The notes under the pieces: generated by a model
Databases searched by the model: none
Seen by the model: only the letters and a program-made list of their open reading frames with translations
What the model was told of the DNA's origin: nothing
Source of the DNA: Exiguobacterium sp. 9-2
GTDB lineage: Bacteria; Bacillota; Bacilli; Exiguobacteriales; Exiguobacteriaceae
Assembly (NCBI RefSeq): GCF_036287235.1
Contig: NZ_CP142850.1
Location: 2,385,336-2,449,335, forward strand
Direction of reading: 5' to 3'
Length of the DNA stretch: 64,000 nucleotides
In this document: in pieces, positions 37,578-47,764 of the stretch
How the letters are laid out: every line of letters starts with the position of its first letter
Position numbering within the stretch: the first letter of the stretch is position 1
Program-made: the position numbers and the translations under genes

Positions 37578-37933
37578 TGGAGACGGTGGGAGTCGAACCC
37601 ACGTCCGAAGGCATCGTATACTTAAGCTTCTACGTGTGTAGTCAATTTATTGGGATCTCGTCGTCAGGCTGCCAATTGACAGGCGTCCGTCCGACCAGTC
37701 TGATTCCATCTCTTCTCTTTCCCTCCAGACGGAAGGGTCCAAGCGTAGCCTGTTTAAAGTGAGACCCTAGAAATCAGCCGACCAGGCGACAGCTGCTAGG
37801 ATCCGCAGTTGCTATTACGCTGCTGCGAGTTGTGTGTTAGTTTTGCCAGTTATGGCTGGTGCGTTTTAACGAGGCCGACCCCTCGACACGCCACAGAAGA
37901 CCGAACTACCCCCGTCGAATCCGTAACGTCCCC
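37578..37933 (-). ncRNA. ssrA: Transfer-messenger RNA (tmRNA)
   Basis: The RNA of about 356 nt rescues stalled ribosomes together with SmpB. The 5' end GGGGACGTTACGG pairs with the 3' end CGTCTCCA to form the acceptor stem, and the 3' part has the T-arm GGACGTGGGTTCGACTCC. The tag frame is at 37847-37815: it starts at the resume codon GGC and reads GKTNTQLAAA followed by tandem stops TAA TAG. The CCA is encoded. The 5' boundary is set from the acceptor pairing. Confidence 0.96.
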
Positions 37934-37966
37934 AAGATATAAAATTGGGGCTTTCCGAATACTAAT

Positions 37967-37995
37967 ATTCTAGCAGAAAAGTGTTACGGGTTCAA
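37967..37995 (-). promoter_or_regulatory. Sigma-A promoter of ssrA
   Basis: The minus strand reads TTGAAC, 17 nt, TAGAAT. The -35 box overlaps the smpB stop codon. A start near 37960 would leave a 5' leader of about 27 nt for RNase P to remove. Confidence 0.75.
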
Positions 37996-38462
37996 TACTT
38001 TTGCTTATCGCGTAGTGCTCGTTCGATATCACGCTTTGCATCCTTCTTTTTCAAGTCGTCGCGTTTATCGAATTTTTTCTTCCCGCGTCCAAGTCCAATC
38101 AAGCATTTCGCGTAACCATTCTTGATATAGACCTTCAGCGGAACGATCGTATAACCGTCCCGTGAGACCGCACCGATCAAATTCGCAATCTGTTTCTTGT
38201 GCAACAAAAGCTTCCGTGGGCGGAGCTGCTCATGGTTGTATCGGTTCCCCTGTTCGAAGTGAGCGATGTTCGAGTTCCAGAGAATCGCCTCTCCCCCGTC
38301 GAACCGGACGAACGCGTCCCCGATGCTGATTTTTCCTTTACGAACCGATTTGATCTCCGTCCCCGTCAAGACGAGACCGGCTTCAATCGTATCCTCGATC
38401 GCATAATCGAACGAGGCCCGTTTGTTGTTCGCTAAGACTTTCGAATCTGTTCCCTTTGGCAT
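37992..38462 (-). CDS. smpB: SsrA-binding protein SmpB
   Basis: SmpB binds the tRNA-like part of tmRNA and brings it to stalled ribosomes. The 156-residue protein has the family start [18 protein letters not shown], the central [21 protein letters not shown] block and a basic tail [17 protein letters not shown]. It lies between rnr and ssrA, its functional partners. The ribosome site before the ATG is weak (GTGGTGA). Confidence 0.96.
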   Translation of the reverse strand: MPKGTDSKVLANNKRASFDYAIEDTIEAGLVLTGTEIKSVRKGKISIGDAFVRFDGGEAILWNSNIAHFEQGNRYNHEQLRPRKLLLHKKQIANLIGAVSRDGYTIVPLKVYIKNGYAKCLIGLGRGKKKFDKRDDLKKKDAKRDIERALRDKQKY

Positions 38463-38494
38463 ATTCGTTCACCACATTTCCGATGCGGAAGCGC

Positions 38495-40849
38495 TTATTT
38501 GCGCTTCCGTTTCTTATTCGAGACCGCCTTATGGAACGGCGGCTTATCTTTCTTATTCTTTAACGAGAATCCTTTTCCCTTGCTTTGGTCGCTCTTACCC
38601 GACCGTTTCTTGCCACGACGATCGTCTTTCTTCTTGTCGTCGCGTTTGTGTCCCGGACGTCCACCGCTTGAGCGAATCGTCTTCGACTCGAAGCGTTTCT
38701 TCGGTTGCCGCTCTGGCATCCCAACGACGCTGAAGTCGATCGTCCGTTCATCGATGTTGACGTTCGTGACCTTGATTTCGACGAAATCACCGATCCGGAA
38801 CTGTTGCTTCGTCCGCTCACCGATCAGTTGATAGTTCGCTTCATCGTAACGGTAGAAGTCATCCGTCATCGCTTGGATGTGGACGAGTCCCTCGATCGTG
38901 TTCGGCAATTCGACGAACATCCCGAAGTTCGTCACGCCACTGACGACACCTTCGAACGTCTCGCCAATGTGTTGCTCCATATACTCGGCTTTCTTCAACG
39001 CGTTCGTTTCCCGCTCCGCATCAACGGCGCGACGCTCGCGTTTCGACGAGTGATCAGCGATCTCAGGTAAGATTTCCGAGTAACGGTCTTGCGTCTTCTG
39101 TGACTTATCGTTGTAGATGACATATTCACGCAACAGACGGTGAACCATTAAGTCTGGGTAACGACGAATCGGTGACGTGAAGTGCGTGTAGTAGTCCGTC
39201 GACAGACCGAAGTGGCCAATCGGTTCGATGTCGTATTTCGCTTGTTGGAGCGAACGGAGCATGACCGTACTGACGACGGCTTCTTCTGGCTCACCTTCAA
39301 CAGCATTGAGAATCGATTGCAACGTTTTCGGTGCAACTGACTCACCCTTGCGTTCGACGTTGATGCCGAAGTTACCAATGAACTTGAAGAACGTATCGAG
39401 ACGTTCTGCTTTTGGCTCATCGTGAATCCGGTACATGAACGGTAGTTTTTGACGCTGGATGTGCTCGGCGACCGTTTCGTTCGCTGCGAGCATGAACTCT
39501 TCAATCAGCTTCTCAGCGACTGACCGTTCCCGGAGGATGATCTCACTCGTCTTGCCTTCTTCGTTGACGAGGACCTTCGCTTCTGGGAAGTCGAAGTTGA
39601 TCGCACCACGACGTGAGCGGCGTTCGCGGAGGATTGCTGCGAGTTCCGCCATCTTGTCGAAGTACTCGACGAGATCCTGATACTTTGCGATCACTTCTTC
39701 GTCTTCACGTTCGATGATTTTCCGGACGTCCGTATACGTCATCCGTTCCGTCGTCTTGATAACACTCTGGAATATCTCGTGGTTGACGACAGCACCGTTC
39801 GCATCGATTTCCATGATACAGCTGAGCGTCAGACGATCGACGTGCGGGTTGAGCGAGCAGATCCCGTTCGATAGACGGTGCGGAATCATCGGGATGACGC
39901 GGTCGACGAGATAAACACTCGTTCCGCGCTCACGCGCTTCTTCGTCGAGTGCTGAATCTTCTTTGACGTAATGCGAGACGTCGGCGATGTGGACACCAAG
40001 CTCGAAGTTACCGTTCGCTAATTTCTTGACGTGAACCGCATCATCGAGGTCTTTTGCGTCCGCTCCGTCAATCGTCACCGTCAATTCGTTCCGTAGATCA
40101 ACGCGTCCGACTAAGTCTTTCTCATCGATCTGATCCGGTACAGCATTCGCCTCAGCAATCGCTTCCGGTGAGAAGTCGACGTTGATCCCATGCTTATGGA
40201 CGATCGATAAGATGTCGACGCCTGGGTCATTCTTGTGACCAATGATTTTCAATACTTTCGCTGTTCCAGCGTAGCGACCGTCTGGATACTTCGTGATCCG
40301 GGCGAGGACTTTGTGGCCATCGACGGCACCGAGCGTATCGTCGTTCGCGACGACCGGTAAGAACGTCAGCTTCGTATCATCCGGTTCGATGTAAGCAATC
40401 GATTCAATCCGTCCTTTTGGACTGACGAACGTTCCGACGAAATCGGCTGGTCCGCGTGAGAGAATCTTGAGCAGTTTCCCTTCGCGACGATCGCCGCCGT
40501 TTGACTCGGCAAACACTTTGACGAGGACACGGTCGCCGTTATAGACGTTCTTCAGTTCCGGTGCCGGTAAGAAGATATCGCCTTCTGAGCCGTCTTCCGG
40601 TGAGACGAAACCGAACCCGCGTTGGTGGACGGAAATCTTCCCAGCGACTTGACCGATTTGCGCGAGCGTTCCGTACTTGTTCGAGCGTGTCCGGGCGATC
40701 AATGCTTCGTCTTCCATTGCGTTTAGCGTCCGGATCAATTCCTTGAATGCTTCCGTATCCGCTAGTTCTAGTTTTTTCGTTAATTGATCAATCGACAACG
40801 GACGTTCTTCCGTCGTGATGACCGTTAGTATTCGTTCACGTAATTCCAA
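38495..40849 (-). CDS. rnr: Ribonuclease R
   Basis: RNase R is a 3'-5' exoribonuclease able to degrade structured RNA; it also helps clear non-stop mRNA during trans-translation. The 784-residue protein has an N-terminal winged helix, cold-shock domains (HQRGFGFVSPEDGSEGDIF), the RNB catalytic core with TIDGADAKDLDDAVHV, an S1 domain (FEGVVSGVTNFGMFVEL) and a very basic tail. The start is a TTG at 40849 with GGAGG 7 nt upstream; no ATG is better placed. It is followed by smpB and ssrA. Confidence 0.96.
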   Translation of the reverse strand: MELRERILTVITTEERPLSIDQLTKKLELADTEAFKELIRTLNAMEDEALIARTRSNKYGTLAQIGQVAGKISVHQRGFGFVSPEDGSEGDIFLPAPELKNVYNGDRVLVKVFAESNGGDRREGKLLKILSRGPADFVGTFVSPKGRIESIAYIEPDDTKLTFLPVVANDDTLGAVDGHKVLARITKYPDGRYAGTAKVLKIIGHKNDPGVDILSIVHKHGINVDFSPEAIAEANAVPDQIDEKDLVGRVDLRNELTVTIDGADAKDLDDAVHVKKLANGNFELGVHIADVSHYVKEDSALDEEARERGTSVYLVDRVIPMIPHRLSNGICSLNPHVDRLTLSCIMEIDANGAVVNHEIFQSVIKTTERMTYTDVRKIIEREDEEVIAKYQDLVEYFDKMAELAAILRERRSRRGAINFDFPEAKVLVNEEGKTSEIILRERSVAEKLIEEFMLAANETVAEHIQRQKLPFMYRIHDEPKAERLDTFFKFIGNFGINVERKGESVAPKTLQSILNAVEGEPEEAVVSTVMLRSLQQAKYDIEPIGHFGLSTDYYTHFTSPIRRYPDLMVHRLLREYVIYNDKSQKTQDRYSEILPEIADHSSKRERRAVDAERETNALKKAEYMEQHIGETFEGVVSGVTNFGMFVELPNTIEGLVHIQAMTDDFYRYDEANYQLIGERTKQQFRIGDFVEIKVTNVNIDERTIDFSVVGMPERQPKKRFESKTIRSSGGRPGHKRDDKKKDDRRGKKRSGKSDQSKGKGFSLKNKKDKPPFHKAVSNKKRKRK

Positions 40850-40863
40850 CGTGACACCTCCAG

Positions 40864-41604
40864 TTACTTGCTCCAGTTCAATGACTCCAGGAAGTCCAAG
40901 ATGTCAGAGTGGAGCTGGTCTTTTTCTTTGTCGAGCGTAATGACGTGACCTGAGTTCTCATACCAGATCAGCTCTTTTTGGAAGGCACTGACTCCATCAT
41001 GGATGATGTTCGCGGAGTCGGTGTTGATCATGTGATCATTGCGTGCTTGGACGACGAGCGTCGGTGCGTAGACGTCCTCAAGCGAATCGCGTGTCTCGCG
41101 CAGCAGTTCCTGTAAGTCCTTCAAGGTCGGCATCGGTTCGAAGGACGCCATCTCTTGGTCGATCTCTTCTTGTGATTTGCCTTCTCGCTTCTTGAATTCT
41201 CGTGCGTACTCGGTGACTCCTGCATACATGACTTCTTCACTTTTGATGTAGGCGGGTGCACACATCGGGATGACCGCTTTGACCGGACGGTTCATCGATA
41301 ACTTCAACGACATGACGCCACCGAGCGACAGTCCACAAACGGCGATTTCGTCATAGCCTTTATCGACGAGTTCCTGATATCCGGCAAGGACATCCTGCCA
41401 CCAGTCGGCTGGCCCGGTCTTCGTCAGCTCTTCGGGTGGGGCAGCGTGCCCTTTATATTGTGGTGCTAGGGACGTATAGCCTTGTTTTTGCAAGTAGCGA
41501 CCGAGGATGCGGACATCCGCGCTCGATCCCGTGAATCCGTGTAATAGTAAAACGGCACGTGGGCCGGCTTCGAAAAAGAATGGTTTTGGTAAAGTGATTT
41601 TCAT
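40864..41604 (-). CDS. Carboxylesterase (Est30-like alpha/beta hydrolase)
   Basis: This 246-residue alpha/beta hydrolase has the oxyanion start [13 protein letters not shown], the nucleophile in [10 protein letters not shown], the acid in [14 protein letters not shown] and the histidine in [16 protein letters not shown]. It matches the Bacillaceae monoacylglycerol lipase/carboxylesterase group (YvaK, Est30), which prefers short to medium acyl esters in vitro. The natural substrate is unknown. Position between secG and rnr is conserved in Bacillales. Confidence 0.88.
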   Translation of the reverse strand: MKITLPKPFFFEAGPRAVLLLHGFTGSSADVRILGRYLQKQGYTSLAPQYKGHAAPPEELTKTGPADWWQDVLAGYQELVDKGYDEIAVCGLSLGGVMSLKLSMNRPVKAVIPMCAPAYIKSEEVMYAGVTEYAREFKKREGKSQEEIDQEMASFEPMPTLKDLQELLRETRDSLEDVYAPTLVVQARNDHMINTDSANIIHDGVSAFQKELIWYENSGHVITLDKEKDQLHSDILDFLESLNWSK

Positions 41605-41664
41605 AAAATGATTCCCCCTCTAACTCTATACCCCATATCCGGAAAAAATGAATATCGAGAAATA

Positions 41665-41699
41665 CAAAAAACGACAGCGCGATCATACGGCTGTCGTTT
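41665..41699 (-). terminator. Terminator of secG
   Basis: A 10 bp stem AAACGACAGC/GCTGTCGTTT is followed by TTTTGTATTT on the minus strand; it separates secG from the esterase gene. Confidence 0.85.
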
Positions 41700-41705
41700 C
41701 AATGC

Positions 41706-41939
41706 TCACTTATAAAAAGCGACGAGTAACGCCAAGATGAAGAGTAATGCTCCTAAGATAGACGCCACACGATTTAGGACCGCATCCAAGCCACGAGCTT
41801 TTTGGCGACCAAATAATTGTTCTGCTCCACCCGTCAATGCTCCGAGTCCGGTCGTACGACCCGACATCAATAGAACGACGATGATGAGAAGAACGGAAAC
41901 GACGATGAGGCCGACAAGAGCCACGTTATGAATGATCAT
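41706..41939 (-). CDS. secG: Protein translocase subunit SecG
   Basis: SecG is the small accessory subunit of the SecYEG channel. The 77-residue protein has two membrane segments (about residues 4-24 and 55-75) joined by the family loop MSGRTTGLGALTGGAEQLFG. The ATG at 41939 follows AAGGAGG by about 8 nt; a start 63 nt upstream would cover the promoter. It has its own promoter and terminator. Confidence 0.93.
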   Translation of the reverse strand: MIIHNVALVGLIVVSVLLIIVVLLMSGRTTGLGALTGGAEQLFGRQKARGLDAVLNRVASILGALLFILALLVAFYK

Positions 41940-41973
41940 CGATGATCCTCCTTCAGTAATATACGCTTCTTTC

Positions 41974-42002
41974 ATTATAGAGAAAAACAAGTACGGGAAC
42001 AA
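41974..42002 (-). promoter_or_regulatory. Sigma-A promoter of secG
   Basis: The minus strand reads TTGTTC, 17 nt, TATAAT. Confidence 0.75.
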
Positions 42003-42035
42003 GGAATAGATTTAGGAACTTTTTCCTGCCTGACG

Positions 42036-42070
42036 AAAAGAGACACCTGAATCATTGACTCAGGTGTCTT
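42036..42070 (-). terminator. Terminator of the ribose operon
   Basis: The stem AGACACCTGA/TCAGGTGTCT is followed by CTTTTCG on the minus strand, 7 nt after the rbsB stop. Confidence 0.85.
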
Positions 42071-42076
42071 ATCTCC

Positions 42077-42994
42077 TTATTGTTTGATCAATTCGAGATC
42101 AACTGGGATGTTCTTCTCGACTTTGTCGCCTTTTAGGTGCTTGATTGCTGTCTCGACACCCATTTTCCCGATCTCAGTCGGTTTTTGAGCGATCGTTCCT
42201 GCCATTTTTCCGTCTTTGACGGCTTTGACGGCATCATCCGTTGCATCGAAGCCGATGACTTTGACATCGTTCAGACCCGCTGCTTTTAACGCTTCGACCG
42301 CACCGAGAGCCATTTCATCATTGTGAGCGAAGACGGCTTTGATGTCTTTGTTGTTTTGAAGGATGTTCTCCATGACCGACAATCCTTTTGCCCGGTCGAA
42401 GTTTGCTGCTTGTTTTGCGACGACGTCAAGTTTACCATCGACTGCTTCATGGAATCCTTTACCACGGTCACGAGTTGCGGATGCTCCTGGAATTCCTTCG
42501 AGTTCAACGACTTTCGCTTTATCGCCGACGAGTTCGATCATGAACTCACCTGCTTGTTTCCCACCCGCGACGTTATCTGACGCGATGTGTGCGACGACGT
42601 CGCCTGCTTCTGCGTTCCGGTCAACCGTGATGACTGGGATGTTCGCATCGTTAGCTGTTTGGACGGCTGCACCAACTGCTGCTGAATCCGTTGGGTTGAT
42701 CAAAATGAGATCGACTTTCTTTTGAACCATGTCTTCGATATCGCTTGCTTGTTTTGCCGCATCATCTTGTGCATCGGCGACTTGAAGAGTTGCGCCTTGT
42801 GCTTTGGCTTCTTGTTCTGCCCCTTCTTTTAACGAGACGAAGAATGGGTTATTGAGGGTTGAAATCGAAAGACCAATCTTGAAGTCCTTCGTCTTTTTCT
42901 TCGTATCACCGTTGCTGCTGCCCGGTTGTTCCGTCGAACAGGCGGCTGCGAAGACCATTAATGCCATCATGACGACTGCAAGTAGTTTTTTCAT
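42077..42994 (-). CDS. rbsB: Ribose ABC transporter substrate-binding lipoprotein RbsB
   Basis: RbsB binds ribose outside the membrane for the RbsAC importer. The 305-residue protein has a lipobox FAAAC with Cys19 as the lipidated residue. The periplasmic binding fold shows IGLSISTLNNPFFVSLKEGA, VITVDRNAEAGDVVAHIASDN and VKVIGFDATDDAVKAVK, which are typical for ribose-binding proteins. It is the last gene of rbsR-K-D-A-C-B. Confidence 0.94.
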   Translation of the reverse strand: MKKLLAVVMMALMVFAAACSTEQPGSSNGDTKKKTKDFKIGLSISTLNNPFFVSLKEGAEQEAKAQGATLQVADAQDDAAKQASDIEDMVQKKVDLILINPTDSAAVGAAVQTANDANIPVITVDRNAEAGDVVAHIASDNVAGGKQAGEFMIELVGDKAKVVELEGIPGASATRDRGKGFHEAVDGKLDVVAKQAANFDRAKGLSVMENILQNNKDIKAVFAHNDEMALGAVEALKAAGLNDVKVIGFDATDDAVKAVKDGKMAGTIAQKPTEIGKMGVETAIKHLKGDKVEKNIPVDLELIKQ

Positions 42995-43021
42995 CTGTAA
43001 ATCCTCCTTTTTGAGTGTGGG

Positions 43022-43990
43022 TTACGCTGCTTGTTTCCGGTCCGCGAGTACCGCGAACAAAATGACTAAACCTTTGACGACGAGTTGGAAGAACGAGGAG
43101 ACACCAAGCAAGTTAAGTCCGTTGTTTAGTGTTCCGATGATCAAGGCACCGATCAAGGTACCGACAATCCAGCCACGACCACCTGAGAGGCTCGTCCCAC
43201 CAAGGACGACCGCTGCGATGGCGTCGAGTTCGTACGATGTCCCCGCCGTCGGCTGTGCCGAGTTCAGACGAGACGTCAGGATGATTCCGGCAAGTGCCGC
43301 CATCAACCCAGAGAGTGAGTAAATCATGATTTTGACTTTATTGACTTGAATCCCCATCAACTTTGCTGCTTCTTCGTTACCACCAATCGCATACGTATAG
43401 CGACCGAACGTCGTCTTCTTCAAGATGAAGTAGAGGACCGCGAAGGCAAGCAACATTGTTAAAACCGGTACTGGGAAGATCCAGAAGTAGCCGCGTCCGA
43501 ACAGTTCGAACCAGCCACCTTGGCTCAGACCAGTGATTGGTTTCCCGTCCGTATAGACGAGCGTCAATCCGCGGAAAATCGTCATCGTCGCAAGTGTTGC
43601 GATGAATGGTGCGACTTTCCCGAGCGAGATGACCATCCCGTTTAACGCACCCATGACAGCTCCGACGATTAGACCAGCCAGAACAGCGATCAACGCTGAT
43701 GTTCCGTCCGTCATCAGACCCGCGACGAAGGCGGACGAGAGGGCGAGAATCGAGCCAACTGATAAATCAATCCCACCTGTCAGAATGACAAACGTCATCC
43801 CGAAGGCAATCAAGGCATTGATCGAGACTTGCCGTAAGATGTTAAATAGATTATTCAGTGTTAAAAAGTCCGGTTCCATGATCGAGACGACGAGGACGAT
43901 CGCGAACAATCCTGCGAGTGGTCCAAGCTTTTGTCCGATCCCAAGACGTCTCGGTTTTGCTTCCGTTACCTTGCCTTGCATCAATTCCAT
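43022..43990 (-). CDS. rbsC: Ribose ABC transporter permease RbsC
   Basis: RbsC is the membrane channel of the ribose importer. The 322-residue protein has about ten hydrophobic segments and the permease motif ELDAIAAVVLGGTSLSGGRG that contacts the ATPase. The ATG at 43990 follows AGGAGG by 8 nt and lies 1 nt past the rbsA stop; an upstream in-frame start would overlap rbsA further without a ribosome site. Confidence 0.94.
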   Translation of the reverse strand: MELMQGKVTEAKPRRLGIGQKLGPLAGLFAIVLVVSIMEPDFLTLNNLFNILRQVSINALIAFGMTFVILTGGIDLSVGSILALSSAFVAGLMTDGTSALIAVLAGLIVGAVMGALNGMVISLGKVAPFIATLATMTIFRGLTLVYTDGKPITGLSQGGWFELFGRGYFWIFPVPVLTMLLAFAVLYFILKKTTFGRYTYAIGGNEEAAKLMGIQVNKVKIMIYSLSGLMAALAGIILTSRLNSAQPTAGTSYELDAIAAVVLGGTSLSGGRGWIVGTLIGALIIGTLNNGLNLLGVSSFFQLVVKGLVILFAVLADRKQAA

Positions 43991-43991
43991 A

Positions 43992-45470
43992 TCATTGTCC
44001 TCCTGTCGCAAGTGTCATGATGCTTTCTTGCGTCGCTTCCTGTCGTGTCAACATGCCGCTCATCTTGCCTTCGCGCATGACGTAGACCCGGTCGCTCATC
44101 CCGAGAATCTCCGGGAGGTCCGAGCTGACCATGATGATCGCGACACCCGCCGCAGCGAGTTCGTTCATGATGAGATAAATCTCTTTCTTCGCCCCGACGT
44201 CGACACCACGTGTCGGTTCGTCGAGGATCAAGACTTTCGGTTGTGTCCCGAGCCACTTCGCGAGGACGACCTTTTGTTGGTTCCCACCGGACAATGACTT
44301 CGCCGGCTGGTCCATCGAGCTGTGCCGGACCGAAAGTGACTTCAAATATCCTTCCGCGAAATCGCGTTCTGCCTGATCCTTGATGACACCAGACCGGGAT
44401 AACGAACGAATCGTTGGCAGTGAGATGTTCTCGCGCAGTGAAAAGTCGAGGAACAAGCCTTCGCCTTTGCGGTCTTCGGTCAAAAAGCCGATTCCTTGGC
44501 GAATCGCATCGTATGGTGTCTTGATTTTCAGCGACTGTCCGTTCAGTTCAATCGTTCCCTCTTTCAGGCGATCGACCCCGAACAGCCCGCGCATGACTTC
44601 CGTCCGCCCAGCGCCCATCAAACCTGAGAAGCCGATGATTTCACCCGCCTTGACGGAGAACGAGACATCGTCAAACCGTTTCCCGCTCGCCTGTTTCACC
44701 TCAAGGACGGTCTCACCGATCGACACATCACGGTCCGGATACCTTTCGCCCATCTCACGACCGACCATCTCTCGGACGATCTGTTCGAACGATGTCTCGG
44801 GAATCGCGTGCGTCGAGACGGAGATCCCGTCCCGTAAGACCGTGATTCGGTCGCAGAGCTCGAAGATTTCCTCCATCCGGTGTGAGATATAGACGATTGA
44901 GACACCTTGGTTGCGCAGTGCCGTCGCGACGCTGAACAAGGCACGAATTTCCCGCTCCGTCAGTGCGGCTGTCGGTTCATCCATGATGATGACCTTTGCG
45001 TCCGTCATCAAAGCTTTTGCGATCTCGATCATCTGTTGCTGACCGACCGATAACGTCCGAGCGAGTTGATCGACGTCCATGAAGACGTTCAATTCGGCGA
45101 GTTCACGTTCTGCCTGCCGCTTCATCTCCCCTTGCTTGAGAATCCCGAAGCGTGACTTCAACTCTCGTCCGAGGAACAAGTTCTCCGTCACCGTTAAATC
45201 CGGGAGGATGTTCAGCTCCTGGTGGATGAAGGCAATCCCCGCCTCTTCGGCAAGTTTCGGATTCTTATACTCGACGTCCTGTCCATCGACGCGGATCGTA
45301 CCTGCGTCCGCTTTATGAACACCGGTCAAAATCTTCATCAGCGTCGATTTCCCGGCACCGTTCTCTCCCATCAAGGCATGGATCTCACCCGCAGCGAGTT
45401 CGAAGTCGACACCTTTCAGGACGGGAACAGGCCCGAATGCTTTTTTGATACCTGTCATCTCGATACGCAT
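43992..45470 (-). CDS. rbsA: Ribose ABC transporter ATP-binding protein RbsA
   Basis: RbsA is the double-ATPase subunit of the ribose importer. The 492-residue protein contains two ABC domains. The first has Walker [13 protein letters not shown], signature LSVGQQQM and Walker [11 protein letters not shown]. The second has a degenerate Walker A ([10 protein letters not shown]), signature LSGGNQQKV and Walker [12 protein letters not shown], as usual in this family. It lies between rbsD and rbsC. Confidence 0.95.
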   Translation of the reverse strand: MRIEMTGIKKAFGPVPVLKGVDFELAAGEIHALMGENGAGKSTLMKILTGVHKADAGTIRVDGQDVEYKNPKLAEEAGIAFIHQELNILPDLTVTENLFLGRELKSRFGILKQGEMKRQAERELAELNVFMDVDQLARTLSVGQQQMIEIAKALMTDAKVIIMDEPTAALTEREIRALFSVATALRNQGVSIVYISHRMEEIFELCDRITVLRDGISVSTHAIPETSFEQIVREMVGREMGERYPDRDVSIGETVLEVKQASGKRFDDVSFSVKAGEIIGFSGLMGAGRTEVMRGLFGVDRLKEGTIELNGQSLKIKTPYDAIRQGIGFLTEDRKGEGLFLDFSLRENISLPTIRSLSRSGVIKDQAERDFAEGYLKSLSVRHSSMDQPAKSLSGGNQQKVVLAKWLGTQPKVLILDEPTRGVDVGAKKEIYLIMNELAAAGVAIIMVSSDLPEILGMSDRVYVMREGKMSGMLTRQEATQESIMTLATGGQ

Positions 45471-45482
45471 CGCATGACCCCC

Positions 45483-45872
45483 TTAAAAGATTACGCCGGA
45501 ATGGAAGATGACATTTGCGTACGGTGTCGCTTCCCCAGTCCGGATGATGACCTTCGCCTGCTGTGTCTGTTTCTTGAATTCCTCGTGCGAAACGAACGTC
45601 GTCTCGATCTGCATGGCTTCGAGTTGCTCGAGGACATCCGGATTCGCTTCTTTGATCTCTGTCGCCAGTGTCAGTTGTTCAATCGCCATGTCACCGGCGA
45701 CGACACGGACGACGTCGAGGAATGACGGTGTGCCGAGTTCCAGTGCTAAATCGATTCGGGCGACCCCGTCTGGAATCGGTAAGCCGCAATCGGCGATGAC
45801 GATCGTATCGGTATGACCGAGATCGGTCAGGACCTTGCTGATATGACTGTTTAAGATACCGTGTTTCTTCAT
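45483..45872 (-). CDS. rbsD: D-ribose pyranase RbsD
   Basis: RbsD speeds the conversion of beta-pyranose ribose to the furanose form that RbsK uses. The 129-residue protein has the catalytic histidine in [20 protein letters not shown] (His20), and the end [16 protein letters not shown] is the family C-terminus. It overlaps rbsK by 4 bp. Confidence 0.95.
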   Translation of the reverse strand: MKKHGILNSHISKVLTDLGHTDTIVIADCGLPIPDGVARIDLALELGTPSFLDVVRVVAGDMAIEQLTLATEIKEANPDVLEQLEAMQIETTFVSHEEFKKQTQQAKVIIRTGEATPYANVIFHSGVIF

Positions 45873-46747
45873 GCGTCTCCCTCCATCTGTTCCCGTGTTG
45901 GCATGCCGCCTTGAGCGCCAAGCGCGCGAATCGATAAGCCGGCTGCCCGGTTCGCGAAACGAATTGCCTCGACGAGCGGTTGTCCTTCCGTTAACGCAAC
46001 GGCTAAGGCACCGTTGAACGTATCCCCTGCTCCTGTCGTATCAACGACGATCGTCTCGATCGCTGGAATCGTCACGATCGACTCACCGTCGTAGAAGCGT
46101 GCCCCGCGACTGCCTTCGGTCACGATCAATTTATTCGGATATTCCATCAACCAATGTTCGATTGGCTGGTCTTGTCCGAAGATCAAGCCACATTCATGTT
46201 CGTTTGGCGTTAAGTATGTGACGTGTTCAATCAATTCCGGACTGAGTGACATCGCCGGTGCTGGATTCAAGACGACTGGAATGCCGGCTGCATGTGCTTC
46301 GCGAGCAACGGTCTCGACCGTTTCGATTGGAATCTCGAGCTGGAGTAAGATGATTTCACTGTCTGCGAGAATCGGCGCGAGTGTATCATCCGCAAATTTC
46401 ACATGTTGATTAGCAGACTGAACGACGACGATCGAGTTATCGCCTTCAGCGAGCGTGATATGTGCCGTTCCCGTCCGTTCGCCTTCAATCGTTTGCAAGT
46501 GTGTCGTCTGTACTCCTTGCGTTTTGAAGTTTTCGCGAATCGCTTCACCGTTTGCGTCACTGCCGACGCAACCGATCATTTCGACGGTACTGCCGAGACG
46601 CGCGACCGCCACTGCTTGGTTCGCCCCTTTTCCGCCCGGTACGGTATGAAAGGCATCCCCGATGACCGTTTCGCCTGCGCCTGGGCGGCGTTTACTTTCG
46701 ACGACGAGATCCATCGAGATACTGCCGATGACACTGATTTGTTTCAT
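45869..46747 (-). CDS. rbsK: Ribokinase RbsK
   Basis: RbsK phosphorylates ribose to ribose 5-phosphate. The 292-residue PfkB-family protein has the sugar-binding [15 protein letters not shown] near the N-terminus and the ATP/catalytic motif [18 protein letters not shown] with the base aspartate. It overlaps both rbsR and rbsD by 4 bp, so translation is coupled along the operon. Confidence 0.95.
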   Translation of the reverse strand: MKQISVIGSISMDLVVESKRRPGAGETVIGDAFHTVPGGKGANQAVAVARLGSTVEMIGCVGSDANGEAIRENFKTQGVQTTHLQTIEGERTGTAHITLAEGDNSIVVVQSANQHVKFADDTLAPILADSEIILLQLEIPIETVETVAREAHAAGIPVVLNPAPAMSLSPELIEHVTYLTPNEHECGLIFGQDQPIEHWLMEYPNKLIVTEGSRGARFYDGESIVTIPAIETIVVDTTGAGDTFNGALAVALTEGQPLVEAIRFANRAAGLSIRALGAQGGMPTREQMEGDA

Positions 46748-47724
46748 GCTTCCTCATCCTTCCGTTTCGTCGTTTCCCGTTCGATGATCTCAACTGTCAA
46801 CTCATGATGAACGGCGGCAATCGGTGTGCCTTCAATCCGCTGAATCAAAAGTTTCGCCGCCAGTTCTCCCATTTGATAGATCGGCTGCGCAATCGTCGTC
46901 AACGGTGGTGAAATCATTTGTCCGAGTTCGATGCCGTCATAGCCGATCACTTGTAGCTCGTCCGGAATCGTGATCCCGCGTTCCGCAGCGACTTGCACCG
47001 TTGCTGCAGCGATGACATCGCTTGCGGCAAAAATGCCGTTGCAGTGATAGTGATCAAAGAGATAGTTCGCGGCATCGAGCGCTCCTTGAAAGTGGAACGG
47101 TGACTCGATGCTTGCGACGAGATGGGTTCCGGCGACTTCCTCAAAGCCGTCCCGGCGTTTCTTGATCGTCGGGAGTTTCGAGGGACCGCTGATGACTGCT
47201 AGCTCCGTCGCACCAGAAGCAAGTAAGAACGAAGCTGCCTTTTTCCCGCCTTCGTATCCGTTTGACGTCACCGTCGGAATCGCTCCTTGTAACACGCGGT
47301 CTAACGCTACGACCGGCACTTCGAGTTCTTCATAGTTCGGATTGTTTGAGTAGTTCGTTGTGATGATCAATCCGTCGACATGCATCGCCTCGAGTGACTT
47401 GATATATTCGCGTTCTTTCTGAAACTGTTCGTCTGTGTTACACAAAATGACCTGAAAACCATGTTGATGTGCCATATCTTCCACAGCTCGTGCGAGTTGT
47501 GGGAAGAACGGGTTCGTGATGTCTGGAACGATCAATCCGATCAGTCCGGACCGTTTTTGGAACAACGATCGCGCGACTCGGTTCGGTCGATAGTCCAATT
47601 GTTTGATTGCCTGAAGCACCGCCTTACGCGATTTCTCACTGACATAACCCTTTTCGTTCATGACGCGTGAGACCGTCGCGACGGAGACATGGGCCGCTTT
47701 CGCTACTTCCCGGATGGTCGACAT
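46744..47724 (-). CDS. rbsR: LacI-family ribose operon repressor RbsR
   Basis: RbsR is a LacI-type regulator. The 326-residue protein starts with the helix-turn-helix TIREVAKAAHVSVATVSRVM followed by the hinge RPNRVARSLF and a sugar-binding domain. It heads the operon it is expected to repress. The ATG at 47724 follows GAGGTGG by 8 nt; the in-frame extension upstream covers the promoter and operator and is rejected. A perfect palindrome between the promoter boxes is the likely binding site. Confidence 0.93.
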   Translation of the reverse strand: MSTIREVAKAAHVSVATVSRVMNEKGYVSEKSRKAVLQAIKQLDYRPNRVARSLFQKRSGLIGLIVPDITNPFFPQLARAVEDMAHQHGFQVILCNTDEQFQKEREYIKSLEAMHVDGLIITTNYSNNPNYEELEVPVVALDRVLQGAIPTVTSNGYEGGKKAASFLLASGATELAVISGPSKLPTIKKRRDGFEEVAGTHLVASIESPFHFQGALDAANYLFDHYHCNGIFAASDVIAAATVQVAAERGITIPDELQVIGYDGIELGQMISPPLTTIAQPIYQMGELAAKLLIQRIEGTPIAAVHHELTVEIIERETTKRKDEEA

Positions 47725-47743
47725 GTTTCGCCACCTCTTTCTT

Positions 47744-47759
47744 TTGATAACGCTTACAA
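47744..47759 (-). promoter_or_regulatory. Catabolite-responsive element (cre)
   Basis: TTGTAAGCGTTATCAA on the minus strand fits the CcpA cre consensus WTGNAARCGNWWNCAW at every position. It lies just after the predicted start, where CcpA would block transcription. Confidence 0.85.
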
Positions 47760-47764
47760 GAATC

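Noticed and set aside
36230-37578. Attachment-site duplication flanking the AT-rich island
   Set aside because: No second copy of the tmRNA 3' end (GTGGGTTCGACTCCCACCGTCTCCA-like) was found at the far border, and no integrase gene is present, so integration is only suspected.
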